A DNA stretch of 64,000 bases from Buchananella felis (lineage in GTDB: Bacteria; Actinomycetota; Actinomycetes; Actinomycetales; Actinomycetaceae), in NCBI RefSeq assembly GCF_041380015.1, contig NZ_CP159978.1, one strand, 5' to 3'. Below, piece after piece: positions 55,357-64,000 of the stretch (positions within the stretch are counted from its first letter, which is position 1; each line of letters starts with the position of its first letter). A program made the translations under genes and the position numbers. The notes beneath the pieces are model-generated. The model saw only the letters and a list, made by a program, of their open reading frames with translations, searched no databases and was not told where the DNA came from.

Positions 55357-56666
55357 GCCAGACGTTCACCACCCCCGGCACCCTGGCGCCGGTACTGAGC
55401 GACATTTGGGACGCCCCGCGCTCCTGGACCCTGGAGGCCTACCGCGCCGTCGGCGGCTACCAGGCCCTGGAAAAGGCGTGGGACATCGAGCCGGCCGAGC
55501 TGACCAACCTGGTCAAGGCCTCCGGCCTGCGCGGCCGTGGCGGCGCCGGCTTCCCCACCGGCCTGAAGTGGTCCTTCCTGCCCCCCGCCGACGGCGGCCC
55601 CCGCTACCTGGTGGTCAACGCCGACGAGTCCGAGCCGGGCACCTGCAAGGACATCCCCACCATGATGAACAACCCCCACTCGCTCATCGAGGGAGTTGCC
55701 ATCACCTCTCGCGCCATCGGTTGCGAGCACGCCTTCATCTACCTTCGTGGCGAGGTCGTGCACGTGTACCGTCGTCTGCTGGCGGCCGCCCGCGAGGCCC
55801 GCGAAGCGGGCCTGCTGCGCACCGCGCGCGAGGGCGGGGAGCTCAAGCTCACCGTCCACGCGGGGGCGGGCGCCTACATCTGTGGTGAGGAAACGGCTCT
55901 GCTGGACTCCCTGGAGGGGCGCCGCGGCCACCCGCGCCTGAAGCCGCCCTTCCCGGCCGTGGCGGGCCTCTACGCCCGCCCAACCGTGGTCAACAACGTG
56001 GAGTCCGTGGCCTCCGTGCCCGGCATCGTCCGCTTCGGTGAGGACTGGTTCAAGGCGATGGGAACCGAGCGTTCCCCCGGCCACGGCCTGTTCTCTCTCT
56101 CCGGTCACGTGGAGCGCCCGGGCCAGTTCGAGGCCCCCTTCGGCATCACGATGCGGGAGCTGATCGAAATGGCCGGCGGCATCCGCGCCGGTCACCGCCT
56201 GAAGTTCTGGACCCCGGGTGGTTCCTCCACCCCGATCTTCACCGAGGAGGAGCTGGACATCCCGCTGGACTACGAGTCCGTGGGTGCGGCCGGCTCCATG
56301 CTGGGCACGCGCGCGCTGCAGGTGTTCGACGAGACCACCTCGGTGGTGCGGGTGGTTTCCCGCTGGACCGACTTCTACGCGCACGAGTCCTGCGGCAAGT
56401 GCACCCCCTGCCGTGAGGGCACGTACTGGATGCGCGCCATCATGCACCGCCTGGAGGCGGGCAAGGGCGTCGAGGGCGACGTTGACCTGCTGCTTGACAT
56501 CGCGGGCAACATCGCCGGGCGTTCCTTCTGCGCGCTGGGCGATGCCTCCGCTTCCCCGATCCAGAGCGGAATCAAGCGGTTCCGCGACGAGTTCGAGGCC
56601 GGCTACCACACGCCCGCCCGCGAGCTCTTCCCCTACGAGGCCTCCGCGCTGGGAGCTGCGTCATGA
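55353..56666 (+). CDS. nuoF: NADH-quinone oxidoreductase subunit F
   Basis: 437 residues; binds NADH and FMN and carries cluster N3. Motifs: LRGRGGAGFPTGLKW, VNADESEPGTCKD, GAGAYICGEETALLDSLEG, and the 4Fe-4S ligands in ESCGKCTPCREG with the fourth Cys in RSFCALGD. Start GTG 55353 overlaps nuoE by 4 bp. Confidence 0.97.
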   Translation: MSQTFTTPGTLAPVLSDIWDAPRSWTLEAYRAVGGYQALEKAWDIEPAELTNLVKASGLRGRGGAGFPTGLKWSFLPPADGGPRYLVVNADESEPGTCKDIPTMMNNPHSLIEGVAITSRAIGCEHAFIYLRGEVVHVYRRLLAAAREAREAGLLRTAREGGELKLTVHAGAGAYICGEETALLDSLEGRRGHPRLKPPFPAVAGLYARPTVVNNVESVASVPGIVRFGEDWFKAMGTERSPGHGLFSLSGHVERPGQFEAPFGITMRELIEMAGGIRAGHRLKFWTPGGSSTPIFTEEELDIPLDYESVGAAGSMLGTRALQVFDETTSVVRVVSRWTDFYAHESCGKCTPCREGTYWMRAIMHRLEAGKGVEGDVDLLLDIAGNIAGRSFCALGDASASPIQSGIKRFRDEFEAGYHTPARELFPYEASALGAAS

Positions 56667-59173
56667 GCGAACTTGTTTCTGTGACCATCGATGGCCAGGC
56701 GGTGGAGGTGCCCAAGGGCACGCTCATCATCCGCGCGGCCGAGCAGGCGGGCATCCACATCCCGCGCTTCTGCGACCACCCGCTGCTCAAGCCGGTGGGC
56801 GCGTGCCGCCAGTGCCTGGTGGACGTGGCCATGCCGGACCGCGAGGGCGTGGTGCGCCCCATGCCCAAGCCGCAGGCCTCCTGCACCATGACGGTCATGC
56901 CGGGCATGGAGGTGAAGACCCAGCTGACCTCCCCGGTGGCCAAGAAGGCCCAGGAGGGCGTGCTGGAGTTCCTGCTCATCAACCACCCGCTGGACTGTCC
57001 GGTCTGCGACAAGGGTGGCGAGTGCCCGCTGCAGAACCAGGCCCTCACCCACGGCGCGGCCACCTCCCGGTTCATCGACACCAAGCGCTCCTACCCGAAG
57101 CCGATCGCGATCTCCACGCAGATCCTGCTGGACCGTGACCGCTGCGTGCTGTGCCAGCGCTGCATCCGCTTCTCCAAGGAGATCGCGGGCGACCCGTTCA
57201 TTGACCTGCAGACCCGTGGCGCCAAGGCGCAGATCGGCCCGTTCGACTCCGCAACCCTGGGCTACGAGGACCCGGACTTCTCCGGCCGCGAGTCCGCCCC
57301 GCAGTACGCCGGTCCCGCCGGCGAGGCGGGTTACGGCGGCGCGCTGCACCCCGGCCCGATCGGGGCGGCTGAGGAGGACCTCTCCGGGCGCGCCTTCGCC
57401 TCTTACTTCAGCGGCAACACGATCCAGATCTGCCCGGTGGGTGCGCTGACCAGCGCCTCCTACCGCTTCCGTTCCCGCCCGTTTGACCTGATGAGCCTGG
57501 AGTCGGTGACGGAGCACGACGCCTCCGGCAGCGCGATCCGCGTCGACGTTCGTCGCGGCACCGTGCTGCGCCGCCTGGCGGGCAACGACCCGTCAGTCAA
57601 CGAGGAGTGGATCACCGACAAGGACCGCTTCGGCTTCCCGTGGCAGTCCCTGCAGCGCTTCACGGCACCGATGGTGCGCAACGAGGCGGGCGAGCTGGAG
57701 CCGACCTCTTGGGCGGACGCCCTGGACGTGGCCGCCTCCCTGCTGCGCGGGGCCGACGGCGTGGGCTTCCTGCCCGGTGGCCGCCTGCCCTTCGAGGACG
57801 CCTTCGCGTGGTCCCGCTTTGCCCGCGTGGTGGCGGGGACCAACAACATCGACGCCCGCGTGCGCGCGGTCAGCGACGAGGAGACGGCCTTCCTGTCCGC
57901 CAAGGTCCTGCCCCAGGCGCCGGTGACCTACACCGACCTGGAGAGGGCCGGCCAGGTGCTGCTGGTTGCCTTCGAGGCCGAGGACGAGTGCGGCAGCGTG
58001 TTCCTGCGCCTGCGCAAGGGCGTGCTGGCCGGCACGGTGAAGGTGGCCACGGTGGCCCCGTTCACCACGCGCGGCAGCGAGAAGATGCGCGCCACCGTGC
58101 TGCACGCCGCCCCGGGCACCGAGTCCGAGGTGATCGGCACCATCGCCGCCGGCGGTGAGAACGCCGCGTTGGCCGACGCTCTGGCCGGCGGGGTGATCGT
58201 GGTGGGCGAGCGCGCCACCGCCGTGCCCGGCTTGCTCTCTGCGGTGGCCGCCCTGGCCGAGCGCGTGGGTGCCCGCCTGGCGTGGATCCCGCGCCGCTCC
58301 GGTGAGCGCGCCGCCCTGGAGGCCGGCGCCGTGCCGAGCCTGCTGCCCGGCAACCGTCCGGTGGCCGACGCTGCCGCCCGCGCCTCCCTGTGGGACGGGC
58401 TGGCCCCCGCGCAGGCCGGCCTGGACAGCGCCGGCATGCTGGCCGCCGCCGCGGCCGGCGACCTGTCCACCCTCGTGGTGGGCGGCGTGGACGTGCGCGA
58501 CTTGCCGGACGTGGCCACCGCGCGTGCCGCCCTGAAGCGCGCGAACGTGATCTCCCTGGAGGTGCGTCCCTCCGAGGTGACCGCCCTGGCGGCCGTGGTG
58601 CTGCCCGTGGCGCCCCCGGTGGAGAAGGGCGGCACCTACATCAACTGGGAGGGCCGCCGCCGCCCGTTCGGCCAGGTCCTCACCTCCCGCGCGATGCCCG
58701 ACCGCGAGGTGCTCACGCGCCTGGCCGCCGAGCTGGACGTGGAGCTGGGCACTGCCCGCCTGGACGACGTGCACGCGCTGCTGGCCCAGCTGGCCCCGTG
58801 GAACGCCCCGCTCACCTTCGAGCCGGTGGCCCCCGCCCCGCTGGCCGCCCCGGCCGCAGGCGAGGCCGTCCTGGCCACTCACAAGCCGATGATCGACAAC
58901 GGCGCCTGCCTGGTGGGCGAGCCCCACCTGGCCGGCACCGCCCGCCGCTCCGTGGTCGCCCTGGGCGCCTCCACCGCCTCCGCGCTGGGCGCGGTGGAGG
59001 GCCAGGCCGTGACCGTGACCGGCCCGACCGGCTCCATCACCCTGCCGTTGGTGGTCACCGACCTGCCTGACCGGGTGGTCTGGCTGCCGCAGTGCTCCGC
59101 AGGCAGCGACGTGCACGTAACCCTTGGCACCGCCGCCGGCGGCGTCGTCCAGATCAAGGTAGAGGCGAACTGA
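56663..59173 (+). CDS. nuoG: NADH-quinone oxidoreductase subunit G
   Basis: 836 residues. The N-terminal ferredoxin-like domain has Cys ligands in RFCDHPLLKPVGACRQC. Then come the His-Cys cluster HPLDCPVCDKGGECPLQNQA and the 4Fe-4S motif DRCVLCQRCIRFSKEI. The C-terminal half is a molybdopterin-oxidoreductase-like domain without cofactor residues, as in all NuoG. Residues about 205-250 (ESAPQYAGPAGEAGYGGALH) are an insertion. The ATG at 56663 overlaps nuoF (ATGA). Confidence 0.96.
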   Translation: MSELVSVTIDGQAVEVPKGTLIIRAAEQAGIHIPRFCDHPLLKPVGACRQCLVDVAMPDREGVVRPMPKPQASCTMTVMPGMEVKTQLTSPVAKKAQEGVLEFLLINHPLDCPVCDKGGECPLQNQALTHGAATSRFIDTKRSYPKPIAISTQILLDRDRCVLCQRCIRFSKEIAGDPFIDLQTRGAKAQIGPFDSATLGYEDPDFSGRESAPQYAGPAGEAGYGGALHPGPIGAAEEDLSGRAFASYFSGNTIQICPVGALTSASYRFRSRPFDLMSLESVTEHDASGSAIRVDVRRGTVLRRLAGNDPSVNEEWITDKDRFGFPWQSLQRFTAPMVRNEAGELEPTSWADALDVAASLLRGADGVGFLPGGRLPFEDAFAWSRFARVVAGTNNIDARVRAVSDEETAFLSAKVLPQAPVTYTDLERAGQVLLVAFEAEDECGSVFLRLRKGVLAGTVKVATVAPFTTRGSEKMRATVLHAAPGTESEVIGTIAAGGENAALADALAGGVIVVGERATAVPGLLSAVAALAERVGARLAWIPRRSGERAALEAGAVPSLLPGNRPVADAAARASLWDGLAPAQAGLDSAGMLAAAAAGDLSTLVVGGVDVRDLPDVATARAALKRANVISLEVRPSEVTALAAVVLPVAPPVEKGGTYINWEGRRRPFGQVLTSRAMPDREVLTRLAAELDVELGTARLDDVHALLAQLAPWNAPLTFEPVAPAPLAAPAAGEAVLATHKPMIDNGACLVGEPHLAGTARRSVVALGASTASALGAVEGQAVTVTGPTGSITLPLVVTDLPDRVVWLPQCSAGSDVHVTLGTAAGGVVQIKVEAN

Positions 59174-60513
59174 TGAACGTCATTTCCGCACAGCACGCCG
59201 GACCGGCGTTTACCTTCAACGACCCCTGGTGGATCTCCCTGATCAAGGCCGGCGCGATCATCACCTTCCTGCTCCTGTCGGTGCTGCTGGCACTGTGGGT
59301 GGAGCGGCGTGGACTGGCCCGCATGCAGACCCGCCCGGGCCCGAACTACCACGGCCCCTTCGGCCTGTTCCAGGCCATCGGTGACGCCGCCAAGCTGATC
59401 CTGAAGGAGGACTTCTGGCTGGGAGGGGCGGACAAGTTCATCTACGTCCTGGCCCCGGTCATCGCGGCCCTGACGGCCTTCACCGTCTACTCGGTGATCC
59501 CGTTCGGCCCGGAGGTGTCCATGTTTGGGCACACCACGCCGCTGCAGCTGCTGGATTCCCCGGTCTCGGTGCTGATGATCCTGGCGATCACCGCCTTCGG
59601 CGTCTACGGCATCGTGCTGGGTGGTTGGTCCTCCCACTCCACCTACCCGCTGCTGGGCTCGGTGCGTTCCTCCGCCCAGGTGATCTCCTACGAGCTGTCC
59701 ATGGGCATGAGCCTGCTGTCGGTCTTCCTGGTCTCCGGCTCCATGTCCACCAGCCAGATCGTCAACCAGCAGACCGAGCTGTGGTGGTTCATCCCGCTCT
59801 TCCCGGCCTTCGTGATCTACGTGATCTCGATGATCGGTGAGGTCAACCGTCTGCCCTTCGACCTGCCGGAGGCCGAGGGCGAGCTGGTGGCCGGTCACAT
59901 GGTGGAGTACTCCTCCATGAAGTTCGCCTGGTTCTTCCTGGCGGAGTACATCAACATGCTCAACGTGTCCGCCGTGGCGGCCACCCTGTTCCTGGGCGGC
60001 TGGCGCGCCCCGGCCCCGCTGTCCATGATCGGCGGCGGCGTGCTCAACACCGGCTGGTGGCCCATCCTGTGGTTCGTCGCCAAGGTCTGGCTGTTCATGT
60101 TCTTCATGGTCTGGACCCGAGGCACGCTGCTGCGCTTCCGCTACGACCAGTTCATGGCCATCGGCTGGAAGATCCTGATCCCGGGCTCCCTGGTGTGGAT
60201 CGTGGCCCTGGCCACCCTGCAGGGCCTGCGCCAGTTCGCCAACTTCACAGCCACCGAGCTCTCCCTGGGCATCGGCGTGGTGGCCCTCATCGCCATGGCG
60301 ATCATCTTCATGATCCCGGAGAAGGACGAGGCGCAGGAGCAGGCCAAGCTGGCCGGGCCGGCCCCGCAGGAGGGCGAATTCGACCCGTTCGCGGGCGGCT
60401 ACCCGGTCCCGCCGCTGCCGGGCCAGACCCTGCCGCCCTCCCCGCGCGCCGCGCGCCGCGCCGCCACCGTGGAGGCCGTAACCGTTTCTGCTGAGGAGAA
60501 CACCGATGACTGA
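59173..60513 (+). CDS. nuoH: NADH-quinone oxidoreductase subunit H
   Basis: 446 residues, eight-helix membrane subunit linking the quinone site to the proton pumps. Signatures are TRPGPNYHGPFGLFQAIGDA and GEVNRLPFDLPEAEGELVAG. A cytoplasmic C-terminal tail of about 65 residues is Pro/Ala-rich (PVPPLPGQTLPPSPRAARRA). The ATG at 59173 shares a base with the nuoG stop; its own end overlaps nuoI by 8 bp. Confidence 0.96.
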   Translation: MNVISAQHAGPAFTFNDPWWISLIKAGAIITFLLLSVLLALWVERRGLARMQTRPGPNYHGPFGLFQAIGDAAKLILKEDFWLGGADKFIYVLAPVIAALTAFTVYSVIPFGPEVSMFGHTTPLQLLDSPVSVLMILAITAFGVYGIVLGGWSSHSTYPLLGSVRSSAQVISYELSMGMSLLSVFLVSGSMSTSQIVNQQTELWWFIPLFPAFVIYVISMIGEVNRLPFDLPEAEGELVAGHMVEYSSMKFAWFFLAEYINMLNVSAVAATLFLGGWRAPAPLSMIGGGVLNTGWWPILWFVAKVWLFMFFMVWTRGTLLRFRYDQFMAIGWKILIPGSLVWIVALATLQGLRQFANFTATELSLGIGVVALIAMAIIFMIPEKDEAQEQAKLAGPAPQEGEFDPFAGGYPVPPLPGQTLPPSPRAARRAATVEAVTVSAEENTDD

Positions 60514-61162
60514 CCGCGAGTACACCACCGCGGCTGGCTTCACCTACCAGCCCACCGTCAGCTACGAGCCTGACGAGAAGGGTGCGCTGGGCAAGTTCTT
60601 TGCCCCCGTGGCCGGTTACGGCATCACGCTGTCCTCGATGTTCCGCCCCACGGTCACCGAGCAGTACCCGTTCGAGAAGGTGCCCACCCAGCCGCGTTTC
60701 CACGGCCGCCACCAGCTCAACCGCTACGCCGACGGCCTGGAGAAGTGCATCGGCTGCGAGCTGTGCGCCTGGGCCTGCCCGGCCGACGCGATCCTGGTCG
60801 AGGCGGGCAACAACACCCCGGACGCCCAGTACTCGCCGGGCGAGCGCTACGGCCGCGTCTACCAGATCAACTACCTGCGCTGCATCTTCTGCGGCATGTG
60901 CATCGAGGCGTGCCCCACGCGCGCGCTGACCATGACCAACGAGTACGAGCTGGCGGACACCACCCGCGAGTCCCTCATCTTCGAGAAGAAGGACCTGCTG
61001 GCCCCGCTGGGCGAGGACATGCTGGAGGCCCCGCACCCCATGGTGCCGGGCACCACCGACGGCGACTACTACCGTGGTGCCGTCACCGGGGTCCACCCCG
61101 ACCAGCGCGCCTGGGTGGAAGCCAACCGCAGCGCTAGCGAGACTAAGGAGGTGCGCCCGTGA
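60506..61162 (+). CDS. nuoI: NADH-quinone oxidoreductase subunit I
   Basis: 218 residues with two 4Fe-4S motifs, CIGCELCAWACPADA and CIFCGMCIEACPTRA, carrying clusters N6a and N6b. The N-terminal part (YGITLSSMFRPTVTEQYPFE) packs on the membrane subunit. Start ATG 60506 lies inside the end of nuoH, after GAGGAG. Confidence 0.97.
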   Translation: MTDREYTTAAGFTYQPTVSYEPDEKGALGKFFAPVAGYGITLSSMFRPTVTEQYPFEKVPTQPRFHGRHQLNRYADGLEKCIGCELCAWACPADAILVEAGNNTPDAQYSPGERYGRVYQINYLRCIFCGMCIEACPTRALTMTNEYELADTTRESLIFEKKDLLAPLGEDMLEAPHPMVPGTTDGDYYRGAVTGVHPDQRAWVEANRSASETKEVRP

Positions 61163-62178
61163 ACGACCTGACCCCGATTGCCGCCCACGCGGCCAATCAG
61201 CTCAGCATGGGGGAGACCATCCTCTTTTGGGTGTGCGCGCCGCTGATCGTGGTGGCCGCCGCCGGTGTGCTGCTGGCCAAGAAGCCCGTGCACGCGGCAG
61301 TGTCCATGATCTTCGTGATGATCCCGCTGGCGGTGATCTACTTCGCGCAGGAGGCCAGCTTCGTTGGTGCCGTCCAGGTGATCGTCTACACCGGTGCGGT
61401 GATGATGCTCTTCCTGTTCGTCATCATGCTGGTGGGCGTGGGCGCCACCGAGACCCGCCGGGAGCGCATCCGGGGCCAGCTGCCCGCCGCTGTCCTGGCC
61501 GGACTGGGCACCGTGATCCTGCTGGTCACCCTGGTGGTGCGCGGCATGTCCGGAGCGCAGGCCCGCGGCTTGGAGCTGGCGAACTCCGAGACCAACCCGG
61601 TGGGCCTGGCCAAGCTGCTGTTCGGCTCCCACGTCGGTGCCATGGAGCTCACGGGCGCGCTGCTGATCGTGGCCGCGCTGGGCGCCATGACGCTCACCCA
61701 CAAGCACCGCCACGGCCCTAAGGCCGACCTGGCGGCCACCGCCGCCGCGAAGATGAAGGCGTTCGCGGAGAAGGGCACCCACATCGGGCAGCTGCCCACC
61801 CCCGGTGTCTACGCCTCCACCAACGCGGCCACCGCGCCCGCGTTCGGCGCCGGCGGCAAGACCATCGAGGCCTCCGTGCCGCGCGTCCTGCGCGTGCGCG
61901 GCCAGGCCCAGTCCCTGGCGGAGGTCGCCCCTGCGGTTGTCGCCACGGTCGCCCAGGGCGGCTCCACCCACGGCGCGCAGGCCTCGCGCGGGGTTGGCCT
62001 CTCCGGCGGCATCGGCATGCCGGGCCGCGAGAAGGCCCCGGAGATCGCCCCCCGCCCCACCGGCGGCCTGCTGGGTGGCGCCTTCGCCGCCCCCGCCGCG
62101 CAGCTCGACGCGGCCGCGCCGAGCGAACCGGCCGGAGAGACGTCGGCCACCCCGACCACGGAAAAGGAAGGTGAGTAA
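61159..62178 (+). CDS. nuoJ: NADH-quinone oxidoreductase subunit J
   Basis: 339 residues. The first 190 are the five-helix subunit (AVQVIVYTGAVMMLFLFVIM is the hallmark helix). The following about 145 residues are an Ala/Gly/Pro-rich tail not needed in other NuoJ proteins. Start GTG 61159 follows AAGGAGG and overlaps nuoI by 4 bp. Confidence 0.95.
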   Translation: MNDLTPIAAHAANQLSMGETILFWVCAPLIVVAAAGVLLAKKPVHAAVSMIFVMIPLAVIYFAQEASFVGAVQVIVYTGAVMMLFLFVIMLVGVGATETRRERIRGQLPAAVLAGLGTVILLVTLVVRGMSGAQARGLELANSETNPVGLAKLLFGSHVGAMELTGALLIVAALGAMTLTHKHRHGPKADLAATAAAKMKAFAEKGTHIGQLPTPGVYASTNAATAPAFGAGGKTIEASVPRVLRVRGQAQSLAEVAPAVVATVAQGGSTHGAQASRGVGLSGGIGMPGREKAPEIAPRPTGGLLGGAFAAPAAQLDAAAPSEPAGETSATPTTEKEGE

Positions 62179-62181
62179 GCC

Positions 62182-62481
62182 ATGACGCTGACCGCGTACC
62201 TAATCCTCTCGGTGGTGGTGTTCACCATCGGAGCGCTCACCGTGCTGCTGCGCCGCTCGGCCGTCATCTCCCTCATGGGAGTGGAGCTCATGCTGAACTC
62301 CGCCAACCTGGCGCTGGTCACCTTCTCCCGCCTCCACGGCAACCTGGAGGGGCAGGTCATGGCCTTCTTCGTGATGGTCGTGGCTGCGGCTGAAGTGGTG
62401 GTGGGCCTGGCCATCATCGTGTCCATCTTCCGCAACGCAAAGTCCGCGTCCGTTGACGACGTGACGCTGCTCAAGAACTGA
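62182..62481 (+). CDS. nuoK: NADH-quinone oxidoreductase subunit K
   Basis: 99 residues, three membrane helices, with the conserved Glu residues in MGVELMLNSANLALV and VAAAEVVVGLAII that take part in proton transfer. ATG 62182 follows GGAAGGTGAG; the gap to nuoJ is 3 bp. Confidence 0.97.
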   Translation: MTLTAYLILSVVVFTIGALTVLLRRSAVISLMGVELMLNSANLALVTFSRLHGNLEGQVMAFFVMVVAAAEVVVGLAIIVSIFRNAKSASVDDVTLLKN

Positions 62482-62492
62482 AGGCAGGGACG

Positions 62493-64000
62493 ATGAACTT
62501 CTTTGCCACCGAAATCGTCATGCCGCACCTGGTGCCGGCCAGCGGCGCGGCCGCGTACGCCTGGCTGCTGATCGCCGTGCCCCTGGCCAGCGCGATCCTG
62601 CTGCTCCTGGCCGGCAGCCGCACCAACAAGTGGGGCCACTGGGTCTCCGTTGCGGCCTCCAGCTTCTCCGCCGTCTACGCGATCGTGCTGCTGTTCCAGC
62701 TGATCGGCCTGCAGCCCGGCGCCCGCAAGATGGTGGTGCCGCTCTTCAACTGGATCAACGCCGGCGGCATCAACGTCGACGCCGCGCTGCAGGTGGACCC
62801 GCTCTCGCTCACCTTCGCGCTGCTGGTCACCTTCGTGGGCACCCTGATCCACTTCTACGCCGTGGCCTACATGGAGCACGACGTCGCCCGCCGGCGCTTC
62901 TTCGCCTACCTGAACCTGTTCATCGCGGCGATGCTGACCCTGGTGCTGGCCGACTCCTTCGCCCTGCTGTTCGTGGGCTGGGAGGGCGTGGGCCTGGCCT
63001 CCTACCTGCTGATCGGCTTCTGGAACTTCAACCCCGCCTACGCTGCGGCCGCCAAGAAGGCCTTCGTGATGAACCGCGTCGGTGACGTGGGACTGCTGCT
63101 GGGCATGGGAAGCCTGTTCGCCACGATCGGCTCCACCAACTTCGTGCTGGTCTCCGCCGGCGCCCCGCACGTCTCCGAGGGCTGGCTCACCGCCATCGGT
63201 TTCTTCCTGCTGCTGGCCGCCTGCGGTAAGTCCGCGCAGGTGCCGCTGCAGGCCTGGCTGGGCGACGCCATGGCCGGCCCCACCCCGGTCTCCGCGCTGA
63301 TCCACGCCGCCACCATGGTCACCGCCGGCGTTTACCTGATGGTGCGCTCGGCCCCGATCTACGCCGGTGCCCCCACCGCGCAGATGGCCGTGGCGATCGT
63401 CGGTGCGGTCACGCTGATCTTCGGTGCGATCGTCGGCTCCGCCAAGGACGACCTGAAGAAGGTCCTGGCCGCCTCCACCATGAGCCAGCTGGGCTACATG
63501 ATGCTGGCCGCCGGCCTGGGGCCGATCGGCTACGCCTTTGCGATCTTCCACCTGCTCACGCACGGCTTCTTCAAGGCCCAGATGTTCCTTGGCGCCGGCT
63601 CCGTGATGCACGGCATGAACGACCAGGTGGACATGCGCCGCTTCGGTGGCCTGTCCAAGGCCATGAAGATCACCTGGATCACCTTCGGTATCGGTTGGCT
63701 GGCCATCCTGGGCGTGCCGCCGTTTGCCGGCTTCTTCTCCAAGGACAAGATCATCGAGGCTGCGTTTGTGGGCGAGGGCGCCACGCCGTGGGTGTTCGGC
63801 ACCGTCACCCTGATCGGCGCTGGCATCACCGCCTTCTACATGTCCCGCCTCTTCTTCATGACGTTCCACGGCAAGCGCCGCTGGACCACCATGAAGGAGA
63901 TGGAGCTGGGCGGCGAGGTGCACCCGCACGAGTCGCCGCTGCTGATGACCGTGCCCATGATGATCCTGTCCGTGTTCTCGGTGGGCCTGGGTGCCTTCCT
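62493..64000 (+). CDS. nuoL: NADH-quinone oxidoreductase subunit L (cut by window end)
   Basis: The first 502 residues of the large antiporter-like proton-pump subunit; the frame is still open at 64000. Motifs: LLFVGWEGVGLASYLLIGFW, GKSAQVPLQAWLGDAMAGPT, SALIHAATMVTAGVYLMVR and THGFFKAQMFLGAGS. The ATG at 62493 follows GGCAGGGAC, 11 bp after nuoK. nuoM and nuoN are expected beyond the window. Confidence 0.97.
   Translation, partial: MNFFATEIVMPHLVPASGAAAYAWLLIAVPLASAILLLLAGSRTNKWGHWVSVAASSFSAVYAIVLLFQLIGLQPGARKMVVPLFNWINAGGINVDAALQVDPLSLTFALLVTFVGTLIHFYAVAYMEHDVARRRFFAYLNLFIAAMLTLVLADSFALLFVGWEGVGLASYLLIGFWNFNPAYAAAAKKAFVMNRVGDVGLLLGMGSLFATIGSTNFVLVSAGAPHVSEGWLTAIGFFLLLAACGKSAQVPLQAWLGDAMAGPTPVSALIHAATMVTAGVYLMVRSAPIYAGAPTAQMAVAIVGAVTLIFGAIVGSAKDDLKKVLAASTMSQLGYMMLAAGLGPIGYAFAIFHLLTHGFFKAQMFLGAGSVMHGMNDQVDMRRFGGLSKAMKITWITFGIGWLAILGVPPFAGFFSKDKIIEAAFVGEGATPWVFGTVTLIGAGITAFYMSRLFFMTFHGKRRWTTMKEMELGGEVHPHESPLLMTVPMMILSVFSVGLGAF

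Noticed and set aside
1..64000. tRNA or rRNA genes
   Set aside because: No T-loop/acceptor pattern or rRNA segment was recognised on either strand; a covariance-model search would settle this.

Overview
The window is high-GC chromosomal DNA of a Gram-positive actinobacterium, most likely Actinomycetaceae (Actinomyces/Schaalia-like). The genus cannot be fixed from the sequence alone. The evidence is the GC-rich codon use, many GTG starts and ATGA/GTGA overlaps, menaquinone rather than ubiquinone genes, a 14-subunit-type NDH-1 operon, LAXTG cell-wall sorting signals and a MoxR-DUF58-transglutaminase-Fn3 cluster of the kind known from bifidobacteria and other actinobacteria.

Layout. 1-2.8 kb: an ISL3-family element with intact ends and an 8-bp target duplication. 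Its transposase is dead: an IS3-family element has inserted into it, and it also carries a stop codon and a frameshift. 2.8-17 kb: two tandem giant surface adhesins on the minus strand, built of SdrD-type B domains. A 4.36-kb block covering the C-terminal part and the terminator is almost identical in both genes. 17-19.7 kb: menB and a divergent arginine deiminase gene (arcA). 20-42 kb: a membrane protein with an LRV-like segment, followed by a long plus-strand gene set: a large Ala/Pro/Glu-rich protein, a GAP1-like GTPase-associated protein, a 20-codon coupling ORF, a zinc-ribbon GTPase, a 2047-residue exported Ig/Fn3 protein, a MoxR AAA+ ATPase, a DUF58 protein, a membrane transglutaminase-fold protein lacking the expected catalytic residues, and a Pro/Ala-rich protein. 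42-51 kb: catabolic-type ornithine carbamoyltransferase (arcB), menC, menD, an HtrA-like protease, menF and menG. 51.5-64 kb: nuoA to nuoL, the last cut by the window end.

How the genes work together. MenF, MenD, MenC, MenB and MenG are five steps of menaquinone synthesis, and they flank the NDH-1 operon that reduces menaquinone. ArcA and ArcB are two steps of the arginine deiminase pathway, placed about 24 kb apart. The 21.6-42 kb set looks like a cytoplasmic GTPase/AAA+ switch coupled to envelope proteins. It is the best candidate for an incompletely described system.

A second notable signal is structural. Four intergenic loci (17-91, 21234-21374, 46508-46583, 48681-48828) carry repeats with an exact 20-bp period. 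Three of them are arranged as two arms in opposite orientation around a centre. Core sequences differ between loci (loci 1 and 2 share AACGTCGAG) but the architecture is the same.
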